A stretch of 64,000 bases of DNA, taken from positions 1 through 64,000 of the forward strand of contig CAJTYA010000015.1 in NCBI GenBank assembly GCA_910583985.1. The letters run 5' to 3'. Position 1 is the first letter of the stretch. Every line of letters starts with the position of its first letter. The notes beneath the pieces were generated by a model. It was not told the origin of the DNA. It worked only from the letters and a program-made list of their open reading frames with translations, and made no database searches. Below are positions 60,001-64,000 of this stretch, one piece after another. The DNA is from an uncultured Alistipes sp. GTDB taxonomy: Bacteria; Bacteroidota; Bacteroidia; Bacteroidales; Rikenellaceae. Made by a program: the position numbers and the translations under genes.

Positions 60001-61677
60001 GATGTTGTCGAGCGAAGTGCCCGACGCCTGCGCGTGCAGGTCGCAGCGGATTTTCGAGACGCTGTCCCGGCGGTTGAAGTTGAGCTTGTGCAGATCGGCG
60101 TTGCGCAGGTGCAGATCGAAATGATAGGCCGGCAGCGAGTCGCTGAAGTCCAGATCGCCGTTGAAATCGAACGCGATGTTCGGATCGGCCGATGCGATAT
60201 TGCCCGTGAATTTCCGGTTTTCGAACTTGCCGTCCAGCGCGAGGTCGCCGTAGGCGTATCCGTTGAATTCCAGTTTGGGGATTCGGGCGCGGGCCTGCAT
60301 GCCGAATGTCTGCCCGAAAACGCCCGTCACGTCGGCGCCCAGCGAGATGCGTCCGATCTTGCGGGAACCGAGCAGCCGGCCCGTTTCGAAATCGACCGTT
60401 TCGAGCGACCCTTCGAACGCCGTCGCAGCCTGTTCCGAAGGCTTGACGTTGAACCGCAGGGCGGCCCGGCCCAGATCGGTTTCCAGATCGCCCGAAGCGA
60501 TGAAATCGCTCAGGAGTCCGTCGAACCGGCCCCGGAAACCGATCCGCCCCGCCCGTTCGAACATCGGCAGCTTCTCTCCGAGCGACGTCCGGGCGATGTC
60601 CTGCAAAACGTATTCGACATCGGCGGCGTTCGTTTCCAGCGAGGTCACGTCGAAGACGAAGCGCGTGCGTTTCACGTCGGGCAGGCCGTCGATGGCGAAC
60701 CGCAGACCTACCTTCGTGTCCCGCAGCGTCGCCTCGCCGATGCTTCCCCGCATCGCCGCCACGGGGCCGCTCACGGTTCCCGATGCGTCGCGCAGCACGC
60801 TGTGCCAGTCGCGCAGCCCTTGTGCGAAGTAGGCTATCGTCCGAAAATCGACCAGTGACCGGTTGAATTCGGCCCGGATGTCGACCCGATGGAGGAAGTC
60901 GCCGTAACTTTTCCACGTCGGATAATCGAAATAGAGGTAGGGGAGCCGCGCGTCCGATTCGGGCGTCCGGACCCGGAGCCGCTCGAAGCGCATGCCCGTT
61001 CCGGAAATCGTGAAGCGGGGCGTAGTGAGGTTTTCGATGCGCAGTCCGCAGCGCTCGCAGAGCGAGAGCGAGTCGATCGACAGGTTCACGCTGTCGTTCA
61101 CGACGACGATGTCGCTCACGCGGAGGTTGAAGTCGTGCACGTCCAGATCGGTGAAATTGACGCCGTATTCTCTGGGCCGGACATCGAACTTCCGGTGCCG
61201 GAAGTCCATGTCGCTGATGGCGAGCGAGGCGGCCGTGAGTCGGAACGGTTTGCGTTCCTTTTTATGTTTTCGCTTGACTTTCTGAAGAATCTGCCACAGA
61301 TTGGTCCGTCGCGTGCTGTCCTGCATCAGGCGGAACCGCACGCCGTCGAGCGATACGTCGCCCAGCGCGACCGTGCCGGAGAACGGACGGACGCTGCGCA
61401 GCGGGACGACGACCCTGCCGGCATAGAACATCGTGTCGCGGTGATAGTCCAGCACGCACAGGCCGTCGAGGGCGACGCGGTTGAACAGCCGCAGCCGCAC
61501 CCTGTCGAACGTCACCTCGGTCTGCAACCGTTCGCTGAGCATGTCCGCGGCCCGACGGACGGCGAAATCCTGTACGGGTCGCCAATGGAGCAGCAGCGAG
61601 GCGAGTACGGGCAAAATTATCAACGACAGGACGATCGTCGAGACGGAAGATAGTATTATTTTTATAACTTTGCCCAT
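57067..61677 (-). CDS. tamB: Translocation and assembly module protein TamB (DUF490)
   Basis: 1,536 residues from ATG 61677. An N-terminal membrane anchor (about 7-27) is followed by a very long series of beta strands, as in the hydrophobic-groove AsmA/TamB bridging proteins that span the periplasm and are linked to outer membrane assembly or phospholipid transport. The N-terminal AsmA-like part has VTFDRVRLRLFNRVALDGL. The C-terminal DUF490 domain covers about 1,100-1,470 (LTLDQTGDNMLRGRGSGTLN, then IYGDYAIAEGNYRFSLQ). The tail is Arg/Gln/Gly-rich. TamA is not adjacent. Divergent from tsaD. The start was chosen at MGKVIKI before the helix. Confidence 0.92.
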   Translation of the reverse strand: MGKVIKIILSSVSTIVLSLIILPVLASLLLHWRPVQDFAVRRAADMLSERLQTEVTFDRVRLRLFNRVALDGLCVLDYHRDTMFYAGRVVVPLRSVRPFSGTVALGDVSLDGVRFRLMQDSTRRTNLWQILQKVKRKHKKERKPFRLTAASLAISDMDFRHRKFDVRPREYGVNFTDLDVHDFNLRVSDIVVVNDSVNLSIDSLSLCERCGLRIENLTTPRFTISGTGMRFERLRVRTPESDARLPYLYFDYPTWKSYGDFLHRVDIRAEFNRSLVDFRTIAYFAQGLRDWHSVLRDASGTVSGPVAAMRGSIGEATLRDTKVGLRFAIDGLPDVKRTRFVFDVTSLETNAADVEYVLQDIARTSLGEKLPMFERAGRIGFRGRFDGLLSDFIASGDLETDLGRAALRFNVKPSEQAATAFEGSLETVDFETGRLLGSRKIGRISLGADVTGVFGQTFGMQARARIPKLEFNGYAYGDLALDGKFENRKFTGNIASADPNIAFDFNGDLDFSDSLPAYHFDLHLRNADLHKLNFNRRDSVSKIRCDLHAQASGTSLDNIDGTVEINGMTYINHIDTVRTGNIRMEADNDSERKRLGFYSSFADAELKGKLSYRDMFSYFTHTLRSYLPSMSVRERGTAPPAPLRGEAARIDSYYLLEVDVKEANNVAGIFLPGLQLSQGTHLSFLFNPESDVFSLRLDSELIENEKFFVSDLKASCRNQADSISLFVTAADVYVKGLYMPDFSMIGGAKENRINLATRFNDAENGSYAMVSTTSTLRADSTGVPQIAVRFNPSTFSANGQTWHIGAREIVYDSIRLKVDRFSLSNGPQRLIVDGTASRSDSDTLRLTLTDFDLRPFFSRFAERQGYRLSGYTNGSAELISAFRDGVLRAGIDFDSLQANDTPIAPLRFESKWDFPARQARFRLTNRKSGDAVVEGFYAPDEGRYRADILLRKIDMALLDPVLKGVLRGSKGEAEARLVLTNPDRKATLNGSVAVNAFSTTVDYTNVTYSMPEGTIDVRDNTMTFRPSALYDPQGHRAGFDMDFSFANPRNLTYNVHVRPENMLVLHTNASHNDLFYGTVYASGSGTIRGSRYGVSMDIVAASADGTRFYLPLGNASDISAADFIVFKDPERHASDSLAAVRRRKRLLARRIGGAQQARTDMDIKMTLDVRPNAEMQLTLDQTGDNMLRGRGSGTLNLHVNPVDKEFTIYGDYAIAEGNYRFSLQNFATRNFIIEDGSSIQWTGDPVNALLDVTAVYKLKASLAPLLGAGAQSGRRSVPVECIIRLSDRLTQPAITFDVSVPNTDPETESLVRNAMNTQEMVSTQFLWLLATQSFYSDNTAGGSSNLNIGAKGATVTGIDFLSNQLSSLLSTDRFRLAPKYRPKSEETSDEFGTEFYGELIKDRLILEGDVSYDTGNGMPVNNRTANSLTGDVTLSLLLDRAGNVKVKAFTRTIDRFDENQGLQESGVGISYRESFDNLGDVFRNIRRRTQERRQERRERKAQRQPPASGQSGTAGTPDAAGNESGNEDVNSPSPQK

Positions 61678-61807
61678 CGGGAACTTCGGCTCGAAAGGGT
61701 GTCTTCCGATCCGCTTCCTCTGCGGCGGGAATCCGCTGCGGACGGGAACGGAGCCCCTCTTCAGAAACCGCAAGTTTACTAATTTTCGAACAAATATTAA
61801 AGCCGAA

Positions 61808-62830
61808 ATGGATATTACGATCTTGGGGATCGAATCTTCGTGCGACGATACGTCGGCCGCCGTGATCCGGAACCGGAAACTGCTCTCGAACGTAATCGCC
61901 AGTCAGGAAGTGCATCGCAAGTACGGCGGCGTGATTCCCGAACTGGCTTCGCGCGCCCACCAGCAGAACATCATTCCGGTCGTCGACACGGCGCTCAAGG
62001 AAGCGGGCGTCGCTCCCGAAGAGTTGGACGGCATCGCGTTCACGCGCGGACCCGGCCTGCTCGGTTCGCTGCTCGTCGGCGTGTCGTTCGCCAAGGGGCT
62101 GGCGCTTTCGCACGACATTCCGATGATGGAGATCAACCATTTGCAGGGCCACATATCGTCCCATTTCATCGACCTGCCCGACCGTGACCTGCCCCATCCC
62201 TCGTTCCCGTTCCTGTGCCTGCTCGTGTCGGGCGGACACTCCCAGATCGTGCTGGTGCGCGATTACGCCGACATGGAGATCGTCGGCACGACGATCGACG
62301 ACGCGGCCGGCGAGGCGTTCGACAAGTGCGCCAAGGTGATGGGCCTGCCCTATCCGGGCGGTCCGGTCATCGACCGGCTCGCGGCGCAGGGCGATCCCAA
62401 ACGGTTCCGCTTTGCCAAGCCGTCGGTGGACGGATTCGATTACAGTTTCAGCGGACTCAAAACCTCGTTCCTCTATTTCCTCCGCGATAGGGTGCACGAA
62501 GACCCCGATTTCATCGAACGGAACAAGGCCGACCTCTGCGCCTCGCTCCAGAGCACGATCATCGACATCCTGCTGGGCAAGCTCGTCAAGGCGGCCAAAC
62601 AGTACGACATCCGCGAAATCGCCATCGCCGGCGGCGTATCGGCCAACTCCGGGCTGCGCACGGCCATCGAACGGGAGGGCGCCAAACGAAAGTGGCACAC
62701 CTACCTGCCGGAATTCAAGTTCACGACGGACAACGCCGCGATGATCGCCATCACCGGCTACTTCAAGTACCAGCGCGGCGAATTTGCCGACATGTCGGTC
62801 GCCCCGGTGGCCCGCATCAGTGCGATGTAA
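61808..62830 (+). CDS. tsaD: tRNA threonylcarbamoyladenosine modification protein TsaD
   Basis: 340 residues from ATG 61808. Catalytic subunit that transfers threonylcarbamoyl to A37 of ANN-decoding tRNAs, with TsaB and TsaE. N-terminal ILGIESSCDDTSAAVI; the metal-binding HxxxH in INHLQGHISSHF; then LLVSGGHSQIVLV, and IAGGVSANSGLR. Bases 62471-62813 (residues about 222-335) are duplicated exactly, inverted, at 1539-1881. The intact gene differs from the remnant outside that core, ending PVARISAM. A TAATTTTC sequence (61780-61787) is a weak -7 candidate. Confidence 0.96.
   Translation: MDITILGIESSCDDTSAAVIRNRKLLSNVIASQEVHRKYGGVIPELASRAHQQNIIPVVDTALKEAGVAPEELDGIAFTRGPGLLGSLLVGVSFAKGLALSHDIPMMEINHLQGHISSHFIDLPDRDLPHPSFPFLCLLVSGGHSQIVLVRDYADMEIVGTTIDDAAGEAFDKCAKVMGLPYPGGPVIDRLAAQGDPKRFRFAKPSVDGFDYSFSGLKTSFLYFLRDRVHEDPDFIERNKADLCASLQSTIIDILLGKLVKAAKQYDIREIAIAGGVSANSGLRTAIEREGAKRKWHTYLPEFKFTTDNAAMIAITGYFKYQRGEFADMSVAPVARISAM
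62471..62813 (+). repeat. Right copy of a 343-bp perfect inverted repeat
   Basis: Identical to the reverse complement of 1539-1881. The two copies lie about 60.6 kb apart in opposite orientation. This copy is inside tsaD. Confidence 0.97.
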
Positions 62831-63863
62831 GACGGGCTTCGGTCCGACGGCTCCTCTTTCGGGCGGATGCGGGACTTCGCATCCCGGTTCTGTATTTCTT
62901 CGTCCGCTTTTTCCGACGCCGGCGCAGGGCCGTTCCGTCCGACGCAAGTCGGTCGGGTTCGCGGAGCGACGTCCGATTCGACGGAGGGCTGCCGCAACGC
63001 ACTTGCATGGCGACTGTGCCCGGCAAGCGGGTGCCTGCGGCGTCCGTTCCTCCGGTAAAAGGCGGGCCCGGAACGGTCGGGAGCCGGTCTTTCGGATGAC
63101 AGTTAGACCGTTCCTCGAAGCGATGCCGCCTCCGACGGTCGGCAATTGGCGGGATTCCGCCTCCGAAAATACGTTCGGGACCGTCCGGAAACAAACGAAA
63201 GCGGGGGGCGAGCCTATCCTCCGTGTCGCGTACTCGTCGTGTCGAGCCGAAGCGGCAAGGGTGCGTCGTAACCCGTCTCCCGGTCGCGACCGAAAGCGGG
63301 GCGGATTCTCCTTGTTTTTGGATAAAACCGTTGTGCCCTGCGATGTGCCGATGTTTCGGGTTGCCGTTTCGAATCCGGTCGGAGGTTTTCGCATTACGGG
63401 TCGTGTGTCGGGAAGGAACCCGATCCTCGCGGGGATTTGCGTATGTCATCCGGAACGCATGGCGGCACGAGTTTCCGTCGATACATTATAGAAATAGGCA
63501 GTCGTGCAAAACGATAAGGGTGCGACAGTCTTCTTTCCCTATGGATATTCGTTCTTTTTATCGGACGGTCTTGGAGCGGATGGATCGCCAAGAGTGCATC
63601 GTTCGAGAGCGGTCGGACTGCCGGATTGTCGGGTCGTTACGGGTTTTGTGGCCCCGGCGTTCCATTGGCCGTAGTTTCCCGCTCGGCGTTGCCGTGTGCG
63701 GAGGCGTGCCGTTCGACGGATGCACGGTTTCCTCGCAGCAGGGACGGGTATGGCCGGGGATCGGCTTTTCCTTGTTTTCAGGATTTTGTTTGCGAGGTTG
63801 TCGTTTGTTGCGTCGGTCGGTCCCTGTGGGGATGGGCGTGATCGCCCCGTTAAAATTATAAAG
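62831..63863. other. Intergenic region at the right edge without recognisable gene
   Basis: About 1,030 bases after tsaD. No protein-like frame, tRNA or promoter box recognised. Confidence 0.5.
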
Positions 63864-63915
63864 ACAAGGCACGATGCACGGGGGCAGGTGCCTCCTTTCG
63901 TGTATCGTGCCTTGT
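63864..63915. terminator. Large hairpin, possible bidirectional terminator
   Basis: A 17-base arm (63864-63880) pairs with 63899-63915 with one mismatch, and an inner GGC/GCC stem continues it. The minus-strand side runs into CTTTATAATTTT, which suits termination of a leftward gene lying beyond the window. The plus-strand side is followed by TTCGTTTTCGG. Confidence 0.6.
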
Positions 63916-63960
63916 TTCGTTTTCGGAGAAGGGCGTCGGACATACGGCTTTTCGAGAGTC

Positions 63961-63990
63961 GGAAGGAAATCGTTCCTTCCCGTTCTTTTT
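63961..63990 (+). terminator. Hairpin followed by T run
   Basis: GGAAGGAA / TTCCTTCC (63961-68 with 63973-80), 4-base loop, then CGTTCTTTTT. It looks like a plus-strand terminator, but no plus-strand gene is recognised between tsaD and this point. Confidence 0.5.
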
Positions 63991-64000
63991 CGTAGCCGTG

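Noticed and set aside
1539..62813. att sites of an integrated element between the two tsaD ends
   Set aside because: Attachment sites would be short direct repeats. These copies are 343 bp and inverted, and no integrase, phage or conjugation gene lies between them.

Overview
The window looks like chromosomal DNA of a GC-rich member of the Bacteroidales, most probably Rikenellaceae/Alistipes. The evidence is the protein families (DUF4831, DUF1573, TonB/ExbB/ExbD, FKBP lipoproteins, a PiT transporter with a PhoU-like tail, OmpH lipoprotein, TIGR02757, bifunctional HisB and HisIE) and many copies of the Bacteroidota -7 promoter box TAnnTTTG just upstream of genes. This assignment is inference from gene content; no search was run. 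I saw no tRNA, rRNA, CRISPR array, insertion sequence or phage genes.

Layout. 0-3.9 kb: 3' part of a Gfo/Idh/MocA oxidoreductase, a broken second copy of the end of tsaD, and meaB. 4.5-7.3 kb: MATE exporter, a secreted protein of unknown function, rpiB. 7.36-14.5 kb: a complete histidine operon read leftwards (hisG-D-C-B-H-A-F-IE), headed by a promoter, a 17-codon leader peptide with six His codons, and an attenuator. 14.6-17.4 kb: GH36 alpha-galactosidase and a phosphopantetheinyl transferase. 17.7-19.0 kb: four tandem 89-bp promoter-containing repeats, a rod-shaped RNA candidate, and a small lipoprotein. 19.7-24.0 kb: carA-carB. 24.5-31.1 kb: RNA methyltransferase, NSS transporter, U32 protein plus rRNA-type methyltransferase, YjbR, BASS-type transporter. 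32.5-35.7 kb: a tightly overlapping operon ybbR-like, coaE, folP, lolD-like, TIGR02757. 36-45 kb: OmpH lipoprotein, ruvA, PiT transporter, two FKBP lipoproteins, tRNA methyltransferase, DUF4831, AlkD-like protein. 46-50.3 kb: divergent queG and acyl-CoA ligase, then a ThiF-like protein with a methyltransferase. 50.7-57 kb: glycosidase-like protein, amidohydrolase, and an exbB-exbD-tonB-DUF1573 operon. 57-62.8 kb: tamB and the intact tsaD, divergent. The last 1.2 kb holds no gene but has two hairpins near the edge.

Most of the protein genes are housekeeping or ordinary accessory genes. The unusual material is between genes. First, the his attenuator, whose leader peptide, antiterminator and terminator can be read base by base. 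Second, a 343-bp perfect inverted repeat that joins the two ends of the window (tsaD and its remnant). Third, a family of dispersed and tandem intergenic repeats, each carrying a TATATTTG promoter box followed by a GC-rich inverted repeat. Fourth, a 115-nt self-complementary RNA candidate that resembles 6S RNA in shape. Several long GC-rich gaps of 300-1,300 bp carry no recognisable gene.
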